Shown: piece by piece, positions 9,008 to 17,503 of the stretch
Layout: every line of letters starts with the position of its first letter
Numbering within the stretch: position 1 is the first letter of the stretch
Assembly (NCBI GenBank): GCA_903869185.1
Contig: CAIPYC010000026.1
Span: 1-33,681 of the forward strand
From: an uncultured cyanobacterium
Lineage (GTDB): Bacteria > Cyanobacteriota > Cyanobacteriia > Cyanobacteriales > Microcystaceae
DNA: 33,681 bases
Direction: 5' to 3'
Notes under the pieces: model-generated
What the model was told of the DNA's origin: nothing
Databases searched by the model: none
What the model saw: only the letters and a program-made list of their open reading frames with translations
Translations under genes and position numbers: made by a program

Positions 9008-10315
9008 TCACTTTAACAGATGATTGCGTTCTCTTATGGACATGGCATGGGCAGGAAAGCCCTCATATTGAGCTAAAAGCTCGGTTGCACCCTTGAGGCT
9101 ATCAAACCCCTGTTTAGTCAAATAGGCAATGCCAGTACGTTTAAGAAAATCAAAGACGGAAACAGCTGAATAGGAACGTGCAAAACCACCGGTTGGTAAA
9201 ATAGCATTTACTCCAATACAGTAATTGGCAGTTGGAATGGGAGTATAAGGGCCTAAAAGAATCTCACCAGCATTTTTAATTTTGCCCAAGACACTGATTG
9301 GATCATTTATTAAGACTTCTAGATGCTCTGGCGCGTAATAATTAATAAAATCAAGTGATTCTTCCAAACTCTCGGTCAAAACGATACCACCGTAAGAGGA
9401 TAATCCTTTTTCACAAAATTCTTTGCGCCAGGCTGGCAGAGTTTGCATATAATCCATTGCATACTGAGCCGCTGCCTTGGCCAGAGATTCGCTATGGGTC
9501 ACCAATAGGGCAGCTGATTCTGGTCCATGTTCAGCCTCTACAAGAAGATCAAGCGCTGCGATGCGGGGATCTGTTGTTTCATCAGCTAAAATTATGGATT
9601 CACTAGGGCCAGCCGGAAGTCCAACATCTACTAAACCATAGAGCAATCTCTTGGCAGCTGAACCATAGACATTACAAGGACCTGTTATTTTGTCAACTTT
9701 AGGTATGGTTTTGGTGCCCAGAGCCATTGAGGCGATAGCCTGTATTCCTCCGAGTTTGTAAATATTCTCTACCCCAGCCATTTTTGCCGCTACCAGAGAT
9801 GCTGGCTCAACCCTGCCTTGCTTATCAGGCGGAGTGCATACTATCACATGGGGTACTTTGGTGACCTGGGTAGGTACAGCAAGCATCAGCATCACAGATG
9901 GAAATGCACCTTTTCCTCTGGGCACATAAAGACCAGCACTAGCAATGGGAGTGACTTTTTCACCTGCAAATACTCCATCAGATATTTCAGCAAAATGCAT
10001 TTCTTCTGGCATTTGTCTCTGATGGACTTCCAATATATTTTTGTAGGCAAGTTCTATGGCTTTCTTTAGCTCAGGATCGATCTCTCTTTCGGCTTTCTCA
10101 AATTCTTCAGCAGTAACCTTCAGGCTTTCGACGGTAGCATCGGGATAGTCAAATTTCATTGCATACTCTACTACCCCGTCATCACCCCTTAATTTGATCT
10201 CTGTTATCACCTCTTGGGCAATGACAAGAGCATTTTCAATATCCAGCTCCGCTCTTCTCTTGAGGGTGAAAAGTTCTGCTTCAGTCATTTTTGACAGTCT
10301 GAGGATTCGGATCAC
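9008..10315 (-). CDS. hisD: Histidinol dehydrogenase-family protein (divergent HisD paralogue)
   Basis: A 435-residue NAD-dependent dehydrogenase of the HisD family (PF00815), with GLYVPRGKGAFPS, KLGGIQAIA, KITGPCNVYGSAAKRLL, PAGPSES and YAPEHLEV. The catalytic Glu-His pair (E. coli E326/H327) is E330/H331. Aligned by eye to E. coli HisD, zinc ligands H262 and H419 are kept (H263, H423), but Q259 is E260, D360 is N364 and the substrate-contacting H367 is A371. The block NAILPTGGFARSYS also differs from the usual NHVLPT. It may therefore oxidise another amino-alcohol or hydroxy compound rather than histidinol. GTG start at 10313-10315 with AGGAGA (10322-10327) six bases upstream. Upstream partner of the kinase gene. 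Confidence 0.82.
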   Translation of the reverse strand: MIRILRLSKMTEAELFTLKRRAELDIENALVIAQEVITEIKLRGDDGVVEYAMKFDYPDATVESLKVTAEEFEKAEREIDPELKKAIELAYKNILEVHQRQMPEEMHFAEISDGVFAGEKVTPIASAGLYVPRGKGAFPSVMLMLAVPTQVTKVPHVIVCTPPDKQGRVEPASLVAAKMAGVENIYKLGGIQAIASMALGTKTIPKVDKITGPCNVYGSAAKRLLYGLVDVGLPAGPSESIILADETTDPRIAALDLLVEAEHGPESAALLVTHSESLAKAAAQYAMDYMQTLPAWRKEFCEKGLSSYGGIVLTESLEESLDFINYYAPEHLEVLINDPISVLGKIKNAGEILLGPYTPIPTANYCIGVNAILPTGGFARSYSAVSVFDFLKRTGIAYLTKQGFDSLKGATELLAQYEGFPAHAMSIRERNHLLK

Positions 10316-10439
10316 AAGGTCTCTCCTATGATGAGCGATCTATTTCAGGTATACAATTCTAGCCTATATTGCATCACAGTTGTGCCTCACAAGATTGTGG
10401 AATGACAAACCAAATTATTTCAATAGCGATCTTAGGCTA

Positions 10440-10468
10440 TTGCGGTAAAAAGGATAAAACCATATAAT
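10440..10468 (+). promoter_or_regulatory. Sigma-70-type promoter for rplI
   Basis: TTGCGG at 10440-10445 and a perfect TATAAT at 10463-10468 are separated by 17 bases. Transcription would begin near 10475, giving a leader of about 40 nt before the rplI ATG at 10518. It also argues against the in-frame ATG at 10467, which lies inside the -10 box. Confidence 0.6.
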
Positions 10469-10517
10469 GAGGAGTTTGGATTATTTATTCATTGCTGACT
10501 GTTTTAAAGGAGAAAAT

Positions 10518-10979
10518 ATGGGAAAACGTTTATCTGTAGTCTTAAATCAAGATGTTATAAAGTTGGGTAAACTAGGCGATCTCGTTGAAGTAGCTCCAGG
10601 ATATGCTCGTAATTATCTAATTCCTCAAGGATTTGGCTTATTGGCTACTCCTGGAGTCCTCAAGGAATTTGCAGTTAAGAAGGAAAAAGAACGTCAGCGT
10701 TTACTTGCCCTAAAAGAAGAGGCTCTCAACCAAAAGGCCAGCATGGATTCTATCAAGAAATTCATTGTAGGTAAACAGGTTGGAGAGGGCAATGCTATCT
10801 TTGGAACTGTTACTTCACAAGATATTGTCGATCTGATCAAGTCAAAGACCAATCTGGAAATAGATCGTCGTGGTGTTACTCTTCCGGAAATCAGTGAAAC
10901 AGGATCTTATAAAGTACAGATTAAACTTCATCCAGAGGTTTCAGCTGAGATCGAACTGGAAGTTTCAGCTCTTAAATAA
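10518..10979 (+). CDS. rplI: 50S ribosomal protein L9
   Basis: A 153-residue ribosomal protein that binds 23S rRNA and has two globular domains joined by a long helix. The N-terminal domain shows VVLNQDVIKLGKLGDLVEVA and GYARNYLIPQGFGLLAT, the L9 signature. The helical linker and the C-terminal domain with FGTVTSQDIV and LPEISETGSYKV follow. I chose ATG 10518 because AAGGAG (10506-10511) sits just ahead of it and homologues begin with a similar MxKRxxVVLxxDV. The frame is open to an upstream ATG at 10467, which would add 17 non-homologous residues. Divergent from the HisD-like gene. Confidence 0.97.
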   Translation: MGKRLSVVLNQDVIKLGKLGDLVEVAPGYARNYLIPQGFGLLATPGVLKEFAVKKEKERQRLLALKEEALNQKASMDSIKKFIVGKQVGEGNAIFGTVTSQDIVDLIKSKTNLEIDRRGVTLPEISETGSYKVQIKLHPEVSAEIELEVSALK

Positions 10980-11029
10980 CCTCAGTTCAAGATAACACAG
11001 TTAATTTGGCGCCCTATTGATTGATTTTT

Positions 11030-11061
11030 CTGATTTTTCTGGAGGAATCTGGAGAAATCAG
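11030..11061 (+). promoter_or_regulatory. Imperfect hairpin in the rplI-ileS intergenic region
   Basis: CTGATTTTTCT (11030-11040) can pair with GGAGAAATCAG (11051-11061) with two G-T wobbles, leaving a 10-base loop. There is no U-run after it, so it is not a standard intrinsic terminator. A TATAAT at 11081-11086 lies just downstream and could be the -10 of an ileS promoter, though I see no good -35. No T-box consensus is present. Confidence 0.3.
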
Positions 11062-11113
11062 GAAAGCTCATTCTATAGAATATAATAATTTGGTAAAGTT
11101 AACTTAAAAAAAT

Positions 11114-13966
11114 GTGAGCCAGAATAAGAGCTATAAAGAAACGGTAAACTTGCCACAGACCAAGTTTGAAATGAGAGCCAATGCCACTAGAACAGAGGTG
11201 GAATTGCAGAAATTTTGGCATGAGCGCCATATCTATGAAAAGCTCTCTACCAACAATGCTGGCGAAGTGTTCGTTTTACATGATGGCCCCCCCTATGCCA
11301 ATGGTTCCCTTCATATAGGGCATGCTCTCAACAAGACTTTAAAAGATATTATTAATAAATACAAGTTACTATGCGGCTACAGGGTTAGATATGTACCGGG
11401 TTGGGACTGTCATGGATTACCCATAGAACTTCAAGTACTAAAAAATTTAAGTGCCCAAGAAAGAGCAGGCCTTTCTGTAATCGATTTGCGACAAAAAGCC
11501 AGGGATTTTGCCCTTGCCACAGTAGATCTCCAGCGCAATAGCTTCAAGCGCTACGGAGTTTGGGGAGAATGGGAAAATCCCTATCTGACAATGAGCCCAG
11601 AATATGAAGCCGAGCAGATTGGGATATTTGGGGAAATGATCTTTAAAGGTTATATTTACCGCGGACTCAAACCAGTACATTGGAGTCCAAGCTCACAGAC
11701 CGCTCTGGCTGAAGCTGAATTGGAATACCCAGAAGGACACACTTCTGCGAGCATATATGTTGCCTTTGGAATCACTCAAACTTCCCATGAAAAATTAAAA
11801 CCTTATCTAGGAGATTTGGCTGCTGCAATTTGGACTACCACACCCTGGACCCTACCAGGTAATTTGGCTATTGCAGTTAATCCCCAACTAAGTTACGCCT
11901 TGGTAGAAGATAGTAAATCTATCTCCAAATATAGGTATTTGATAGTGGCAACTGACTTGGTTGAACCCTTGGCAGAGATGCTGGAAACCAATTTGACAAT
12001 AAAAGCTAGACTAATGGGCTCTGAACTAGAGTATACAGTCTATCAACATCCTCTCTACGAAAGGGAAAGCCCAATTCTTCTAGGAGGTGACTATATTACC
12101 ACCGAATCGGGTACTGGCTTGGTTCATACAGCACCTGGACATGGACAGGAAGATTATCTGGTAGGGCAGCGCTATGGATTGCCAATTCTCTCGCCGGTTG
12201 ATGATAAAGGTAATCTTACAGCAGAAGCTGGATCCTTTGCTGGACTCAATGTACTTAATGATGCCAATGCTGCGATTATAGAGAGTTTGACAAAATCAAA
12301 ATCCTTGCTCAAGCAAAAGGACTATATCCATAAATATCCCTACGACTGGAGAACCAAAAAACCAACTATCTTTAGAGCTACCGAACAGTGGTTTGCTTCT
12401 GTTGAAGGATTTAGAGAAGACGCGCTAAAAGCGATCAAACAAGTCAAATGGATCCCCTCTCAGGGTGAAAATAGAATCACCCCCATGGTCAGAGAGCGCA
12501 GTGACTGGTGTATCTCGCGCCAGAGAAGTTGGGGTCTGCCTATACCGGTTTTTTTTGATAAAGAGACCAATGAGCCCCTTATAACTAGAGAAACTATTGA
12601 GCATATTCAGGGGATTTTTGCCAAAGATGGCTCTGATGCCTGGTATTCAATGCCTATTGAGGATCTTTTGCCAAGTCAATACCGCCAAGACGCTCATAAG
12701 TACCAAAAAGGGACAGATACGATGGATGTTTGGTTCGATTCTGGTTCTTCTTGGGCAGCAGTGGCCAAAAAAAGAAAAAATCTCAAATATCCGGTAGATA
12801 TGTACCTTGAAGGCTCTGATCAACATCGAGGCTGGTTTCAGTCCAGCTTGTTGACCAGTGTAGCTACCAATGGGATTGCTCCCTATCAAACTGTATTAAC
12901 TCATGGCTTTGTGCAGGATGAACATGGCCGTAAAATGAGCAAGTCTGTGGGCAATGTGGTAGATCCCAATATTGTTATTGAAGGTGGTAAGAACAAAGAG
13001 AAAGATCCCCCCTATGGGGTAGATATATTGAGACTTTGGGTATCATCTGTGGATTATTCAGGCGATGTCTGTATAGGACCTGGTATTCTTGGTCAAATAG
13101 CCGATATTTATAAAAAGATCCGCAATACTGCCAGATTTCTCCTGGGCAATCTTCATGATTTTGACCCTTTAGTAGATGCAGTAGCCTATGAAAGTTTACC
13201 CGAGCTAGATCAATATATGTTGCATCGCTCTAGGGAAATTTTTGAAGAAGTTACTACGGCTTATGAAACTTATGAGTTTTCTCGATTTTTCCAGGCAATT
13301 CAGACTCTCTGCACAGTTGATCTTTCCAATTTCTATCTAGATATAGCCAAAGACCGACTCTACATCTCTAAAGCCACATCATGGCGGCGTAGAACTTGCC
13401 AGAGTGTTCTGGCGATAATTCTGGAAAATCTCTCTAGAGCCATTGCTCCGGTCATCCCTCACCTAGCTGAAGATATCTGGCAATATTTACCCTACCCAAC
13501 TAGTTATATCTCGGTTTTTGAATCTGGTTGGTTAAAACTAGAGCAGAAATGGAATCGCCCAGATCTGGTAGAAAAATGGGAACGCCTGAGAGAGCTTCGC
13601 ACCGAGGTCAATAAAGTGATGGAAGAAGCAAGAAAAAGTAAAATGATTGGCTCATCCTTAGAAGCGAAGGTTTTGATCATGGTAGAGGATCAAGATTATA
13701 AAAAAATGCTCGCTTCCCTCAATTTGACTGACTCTCTGCAAGGCAATCAGGTAGATGAATTGCGCTATCTATTCCTTAGTTCTCAAGTAGAACTATTAGA
13801 ATCGGGGGAGGCAATAGAATCTGCTATTTACAAAAATGATCGGATTGCCGTAGTCAAGTCCCATGGTGAAAAATGTGAACGTTGTTGGAATTATTCCCAA
13901 ACAGTCGGCTTGTTAGCAAGTGATCCTACGCTATGTGATCGCTGTTATGATGCCATAATTGTTTAA
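11114..13966 (+). CDS. ileS: Isoleucyl-tRNA synthetase
   Basis: A 950-residue class Ia aminoacyl-tRNA synthetase that charges tRNA-Ile and edits mischarged valine. GSLHIGHALN carries HIGH (residues 67-70), and GRKMSKSVGN carries KMSKS (607-611). The CP1 editing region includes WTTTPWTLPGNLAIAV and the GTGLVHTAPGHGQEDY block. The C-terminus has a zinc-binding CERCWNY...CDRCY element, typical of bacterial type-1 IleS. The start appears to be GTG at 11114. An ATG at 11112-11114 overlaps it but is followed immediately by TGA. No ribosome-binding site stands out. Followed by purF after 32 bases, probably co-transcribed. Confidence 0.97.
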   Translation: MSQNKSYKETVNLPQTKFEMRANATRTEVELQKFWHERHIYEKLSTNNAGEVFVLHDGPPYANGSLHIGHALNKTLKDIINKYKLLCGYRVRYVPGWDCHGLPIELQVLKNLSAQERAGLSVIDLRQKARDFALATVDLQRNSFKRYGVWGEWENPYLTMSPEYEAEQIGIFGEMIFKGYIYRGLKPVHWSPSSQTALAEAELEYPEGHTSASIYVAFGITQTSHEKLKPYLGDLAAAIWTTTPWTLPGNLAIAVNPQLSYALVEDSKSISKYRYLIVATDLVEPLAEMLETNLTIKARLMGSELEYTVYQHPLYERESPILLGGDYITTESGTGLVHTAPGHGQEDYLVGQRYGLPILSPVDDKGNLTAEAGSFAGLNVLNDANAAIIESLTKSKSLLKQKDYIHKYPYDWRTKKPTIFRATEQWFASVEGFREDALKAIKQVKWIPSQGENRITPMVRERSDWCISRQRSWGLPIPVFFDKETNEPLITRETIEHIQGIFAKDGSDAWYSMPIEDLLPSQYRQDAHKYQKGTDTMDVWFDSGSSWAAVAKKRKNLKYPVDMYLEGSDQHRGWFQSSLLTSVATNGIAPYQTVLTHGFVQDEHGRKMSKSVGNVVDPNIVIEGGKNKEKDPPYGVDILRLWVSSVDYSGDVCIGPGILGQIADIYKKIRNTARFLLGNLHDFDPLVDAVAYESLPELDQYMLHRSREIFEEVTTAYETYEFSRFFQAIQTLCTVDLSNFYLDIAKDRLYISKATSWRRRTCQSVLAIILENLSRAIAPVIPHLAEDIWQYLPYPTSYISVFESGWLKLEQKWNRPDLVEKWERLRELRTEVNKVMEEARKSKMIGSSLEAKVLIMVEDQDYKKMLASLNLTDSLQGNQVDELRYLFLSSQVELLESGEAIESAIYKNDRIAVVKSHGEKCERCWNYSQTVGLLASDPTLCDRCYDAIIV

Positions 13967-13998
13967 GATAAGATTAAGAGAATCAGAGGGGTGGTTAA

Positions 13999-15486
13999 AT
14001 GCCATCAATAGAAATGAACTTGCCGGTATCTTCTGAGATCATTGATAGCAATTTTATCCCCCAAGACAAGCCCGAGGAAGCCTGTGGAGTTTTTGGTATT
14101 TACGCTCCTGAAGAACTGGTGGCAAAGCTCACCTATTTTGGACTATATGCTTTACAACATAGGGGACAGGAATCTGCTGGTATTGTCACCTTTGATGATG
14201 GTAATGTTCATTATCACAAGGATATGGGTTTGGTTTCCCAGGTTTTTAAAGAAGATACCCTTGCTGGGCTCACCGGACAACTGGCAATTGGACATACACG
14301 CTACTCCACCACTGGCTCAAGCTACCGGGCTAATGCTCAGCCAGCGATTGTTTCTTCTCGCTTAGGCAAGCTGGCTTTAGCCCACAATGGTAATTTGGTG
14401 AATACTGCCGCCTTGAGAAGCTTACTGGTTGAACATGGCTATGATTTTCAAACCACTACAGATTCTGAGATGATTGCCATTGCCATTGGACATGAAATAG
14501 ATCAGGGTAAAGATTGGATATCTGGGACTATTGATGCTTTTAAATTATGTACTGGAGCCTTTAGTCTGACTATTGCCACTCCTGTCGGTGTGATCGGAGC
14601 AAGAGATCCCCACGGAATTAGACCCCTAGTGATTGGCACGATTGACTGTAATGGTCAAAAACGCTATGTGCTATCTTCGGAAACTTGCGCGTTGGATATC
14701 ATTGGAGCTAAATACCTCAGAGATGTTCAACCAGGAGAATTGGTCTGGCTCAACGAAGAGGGAATGTTTTCTTATCAATGGGCTCAAAATCCGACTCGTA
14801 AACTCTGTATTTTCGAGATGATATATTTTGCACGTCCTGATTCGATTATGCACGACGAGAGTCTCTATACCTATCGTCTACGTCTTGGAGAACGACTGTC
14901 CCAGGAATCTCCAGTTGATGCAGATTTAGTAATGGGTGTACCGGATTCGGGAATACCGGCTGCTATAGGATTTTCTCGCTCTAGTGGTATACCCTATAGT
15001 GAAGGGTTGATTAAGAATCGTTATGTAGGAAGAACCTTCATTCAACCCACCCAATCCATGCGGGAATCAGGCATCAAAATGAAACTTAATCCACTCAAGG
15101 ATGTACTCAAGAACAAAAGGGTGATCATTATTGATGATTCTATTGTCAGAGGGACAACTAGTCGCAAGATTGTTAAAGAGCTCAGAGAAGCGGGAGCTGC
15201 CGAGGTTCATATGAGAATATCCTCTCCGCCAGTTACCCACCCTTGTTTCTACGGTATTGATACTGATACCCAGGATCAGTTGATTGCTTCTACCAAAAGT
15301 ATAGATGAAATTTCCAATATTCTAGGTGTCGATAGCCTGGTCTACTTGAGCTGGGATGGTATGCTCCAAGCCACTCGAGAAGATGTCAATGAATTTTGTT
15401 CTGCCTGTTTCACCGGTGATTATCCTGTCAGTATTCCCGAAAGCATTAAACGGGCTAAACTAGTTTTGGAAAATTCTAAAACTTAA
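13999..15486 (+). CDS. purF: Amidophosphoribosyltransferase
   Basis: A 495-residue enzyme for the first committed step of purine synthesis: glutamine plus PRPP gives phosphoribosylamine. Residues 1-28 are a propeptide. The N-terminal nucleophile of the glutaminase domain is Cys29 in EACGVFGI, exposed after cleavage. The phosphoribosyltransferase domain has VIIIDDSIVRGTTSRKI, the PRPP loop. Cysteines in KLCIFEM, THPCFYGID and FCSACFTGDYP match the 4Fe-4S-containing, oxygen-sensitive Bacillus-type enzyme rather than the E. coli type. Full length. The stop is directly abutted by the ATG of the ferredoxin-like gene at 15487. Confidence 0.96.
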   Translation: MPSIEMNLPVSSEIIDSNFIPQDKPEEACGVFGIYAPEELVAKLTYFGLYALQHRGQESAGIVTFDDGNVHYHKDMGLVSQVFKEDTLAGLTGQLAIGHTRYSTTGSSYRANAQPAIVSSRLGKLALAHNGNLVNTAALRSLLVEHGYDFQTTTDSEMIAIAIGHEIDQGKDWISGTIDAFKLCTGAFSLTIATPVGVIGARDPHGIRPLVIGTIDCNGQKRYVLSSETCALDIIGAKYLRDVQPGELVWLNEEGMFSYQWAQNPTRKLCIFEMIYFARPDSIMHDESLYTYRLRLGERLSQESPVDADLVMGVPDSGIPAAIGFSRSSGIPYSEGLIKNRYVGRTFIQPTQSMRESGIKMKLNPLKDVLKNKRVIIIDDSIVRGTTSRKIVKELREAGAAEVHMRISSPPVTHPCFYGIDTDTQDQLIASTKSIDEISNILGVDSLVYLSWDGMLQATREDVNEFCSACFTGDYPVSIPESIKRAKLVLENSKT

Positions 15487-15873
15487 ATGATCATGCAAGA
15501 AACTATCGAGAAATTGTCGCTTGATAAGATTAAGTGTCACATTTTTCTTTGCGCAGATCAAACCAAACCCAAATGTTGTGATAGGGATTTGGGAATTGCT
15601 TCTTGGGAATATCTCAAAAATCGATTGCACGAATTAGGACTGGATCATCCGAGTAAATTGGATGCAAACTATGTTTTTCGCACAAAGACCAACTGCCTAA
15701 GGGTTTGTATCAATGGACCGATTTTATTGGTGTATCCTGATGGAGTGTGGTATCGACAAGCGACTCCAATGGTGATTGAACAAATTCTGCAACAACATAT
15801 TTTACGCGGACAAATTCTTGATGAATATGCTTTTCATGTTCATCCTTTGGACAATAATGTAAAGTTTCATTAA
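15487..15873 (+). CDS. Thioredoxin-like 2Fe-2S ferredoxin
   Basis: A 128-residue soluble protein with the thioredoxin-like 2Fe-2S fold. HIFLCADQTKPKCC (C22 and C30 or C31) and NCLRVCINGPILLVYPDGVWY (C70 and C74) give the C-x(7-8)-C...C-x3-C ligand set of this ferredoxin class. These proteins carry electrons; the partner is unknown. The gene begins with no gap after purF (or at ATG 15493, two codons later). The adjacency is suggestive because this PurF type holds an iron-sulphur cluster, but no functional link can be shown from sequence. About 110 non-coding, AT-rich bases follow. Confidence 0.85.
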   Translation: MIMQETIEKLSLDKIKCHIFLCADQTKPKCCDRDLGIASWEYLKNRLHELGLDHPSKLDANYVFRTKTNCLRVCINGPILLVYPDGVWYRQATPMVIEQILQQHILRGQILDEYAFHVHPLDNNVKFH

Positions 15874-15982
15874 AAACATGATATAAATAAAAAGATTAAT
15901 TTTTTTACTTGAGAAAATTCATTACATTAAATTGCATTGTCTGCATCAGTAATGGATTAGGGTAATATTTTGAAATTCAAAG

Positions 15983-16867
15983 ATGAAATCAAACAGTCTG
16001 TGGGCCAAGTTGATAATTTTCTCTCTTGCCCTTTTAGGCTTGAGTGAAAGAGTCTCAGCCAGTCAAGTGATTCAAGTGGAAGTAGAAGACCAGTCCAATA
16101 CAAGTGGACCTGTTGAAATCTATATACCCAAACCAGATGTACAGACTGAGCCAAGTTGTAGTGATAGCCCAGAAGCCAAAATCGATAGAATTGTCTTGGC
16201 AAATAGTAACAACTGGGGTATTTTGGTAGAGTTACTTCAAGATGGCAAAGTTATCTATGGGCACAATTCTGATCAATATTTTATTCCTGCATCCAACGTC
16301 AAGCTTTTTACAACAGCGGCAGCCCTGCAAAGCCTCAATCCTTATGCTCCTATCCGCTCAACTACAGTAAAAGATTGGATCACTTCTATGAATCTTAGGA
16401 GTGATAATGACTATGCCGAAACTCTCTCTCGTTACATTGGTGGTGTAGGTGCTGCAAAAAATGCACTCTCTCGACTTGGTTTAGATCCCAATAGCTACAG
16501 ATTAGCCGATGGATCGGGACTATCGAGATCCAATATAGCTACTCCACGCTCTATAGTCTCAACATTAAGGGCAATGTACTTTAGTCCTAATGGGCAGATT
16601 TTTGAAAATTCACTACCTATTGCCGGAATCAGTGGGACTTTACGTAATCGTATGAGGCTTTCCCCTGCTGAAGGCAGAGTACATGCCAAAACAGGTACTT
16701 TAACTGGGGTCAGAGCATTATCAGGCTATATAGAAAATCCTCTATCTGGAACTTTGGTTTTCAGTATTTTAGTCAATCATCGCTATGCTAATGGTAGCGC
16801 TCTAGTCAAACAAATCGACGCGATAGCAACCCAGTTAAGCTCCTGGAAACCATGTAATCCAAGATAG
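15983..16867 (+). CDS. dacB: Compact PBP4-type D-alanyl-D-alanine carboxypeptidase (dacB-like)
   Basis: A 294-residue exported serine peptidase of the class C penicillin-binding proteins (S13). A signal peptide runs to VSA (residues 1-26). Active-site motifs are complete: SNVK (S104-K107), SDN (140-142) and KTG (236-238), with LADGSGLSRSN before KTG as in PBP4. SxxK and SxN are only about 35 residues apart, whereas E. coli PBP4 has two inserted domains of over 200 residues there. It is thus much shorter than the ~450-residue standard form. It should trim or cleave peptidoglycan cross-links in the periplasm. It may be an internal deletion or a naturally small subfamily; the smooth motif order and signal peptide favour a functional enzyme. 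Confidence 0.82.
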   Translation: MKSNSLWAKLIIFSLALLGLSERVSASQVIQVEVEDQSNTSGPVEIYIPKPDVQTEPSCSDSPEAKIDRIVLANSNNWGILVELLQDGKVIYGHNSDQYFIPASNVKLFTTAAALQSLNPYAPIRSTTVKDWITSMNLRSDNDYAETLSRYIGGVGAAKNALSRLGLDPNSYRLADGSGLSRSNIATPRSIVSTLRAMYFSPNGQIFENSLPIAGISGTLRNRMRLSPAEGRVHAKTGTLTGVRALSGYIENPLSGTLVFSILVNHRYANGSALVKQIDAIATQLSSWKPCNPR

Positions 16868-16910
16868 AATAGATTAAAAATCACAATATTAATACAAATT
16901 TGGTCTAATA

Positions 16911-17322
16911 ATGTTTGGTAAATTTCAACAAAGTTTTCTTCGCATAGAGCTCGAGGCCAACAAGTTATTAATTGGGAATGCCTTGACCAAAAAGAATCTC
17001 CTAAAAAAAGTGGTTACCCATTCATTACTTAACTTTGGGATTGCCTGAGAGTTTAGCTGTTGGCGACACTTTCACTACCTTTTCTCTGATGCAGCGAGTT
17101 GAAAGTCTCGATGAAGAATCATTATGTCTTGTTCTATCCGGTACAGTTGATGGCTATCATCATTGGTCTTGGGGAGAAGGTTGGGTTCAATCAAAACTAG
17201 AAGGAGTTTCTTTGTTGCCGTTAAGCTTAGGTGTCAGCATTAGCCTACTGAGCTTGCGCGAGTTTGTTAAAGCAGAGACCAGGAATAGAAACAGCAATTC
17301 TGAATCTGGCCATTTTGACTGA
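16911..17322 (+). pseudogene. Small soluble protein split by an apparent frameshift at A7
   Basis: ATG 16911 opens a frame starting MFGKFQQSFLRIELEANKLL that stops at 17046-17048. From 17005 a +1 frame is open to 17320-17322 and contains WLPIHYLTLGLPESLAVGD and YHHWSWGEGWVQSKLEG, clearly protein-like. The two meet at the A7 run 17003-17009: removing one A would give a continuous ~137-residue product reading LLKKWLPIHYL. The family is not known to me; a sequence with F..S..I and a following WLP could suggest an SRPBCC-like fold, which is speculation. Either a real pseudogene, a sequencing homopolymer error, or slippage-dependent expression. The downstream half could alternatively start at TTG 17035. 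Lies just upstream of psbN. Confidence 0.6.
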
Positions 17323-17371
17323 ATTTTCAATAGAATAATAAAGAAAACTAATTAAAATTGACTATAAATAA

Positions 17372-17503
17372 ATGGAACCTGCAATAGTTGTAAGTATTAC
17401 CATATTGATCCTTGTTGTGGCAGTCACGGGTTACGCTGTCTATTTGGCTTTTGGCCCACCTTCAGCGGAGCTCAGTGATCCTTTTGAAGACCACGAAGAT
17501 TGA
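17372..17503 (+). CDS. psbN: Photosystem II protein PsbN
   Basis: A 43-residue protein: [20 protein letters not shown] is the start of a single membrane helix, and [17 protein letters not shown] is the highly conserved stromal/cytoplasmic tail. PsbN is needed for assembly and repair of photosystem II reaction centres rather than being a core subunit. The ATG at 17372 gives exactly the family length. In many cyanobacteria it sits next to a divergent psbH; here the upstream neighbour is the split gene and no psbH is in the window. Its last 64 bases overlap the 3' end of the convergent alpha-mannosidase gene. This gene is the best evidence that the host is a photosystem-II-containing cyanobacterium. 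Confidence 0.97.
   Translation: MEPAIVVSITILILVVAVTGYAVYLAFGPPSAELSDPFEDHED

Noticed and set aside
9355-10069. Plus-strand open frames inside the HisD-like gene
   Set aside because: Shadows of a strongly conserved minus-strand gene; no protein-like features.
10467-10517. Upstream in-frame start for rplI (17 extra residues)
   Set aside because: The ATG lies within the -10 TATAAT, and a good AAGGAG ribosome site precedes ATG 10518 where L9 homology begins.
10980-11113. T-box leader ahead of ileS
   Set aside because: Only an imperfect hairpin is present; the T-box core sequence (AGGGTGGNACCGCG-like) is missing.
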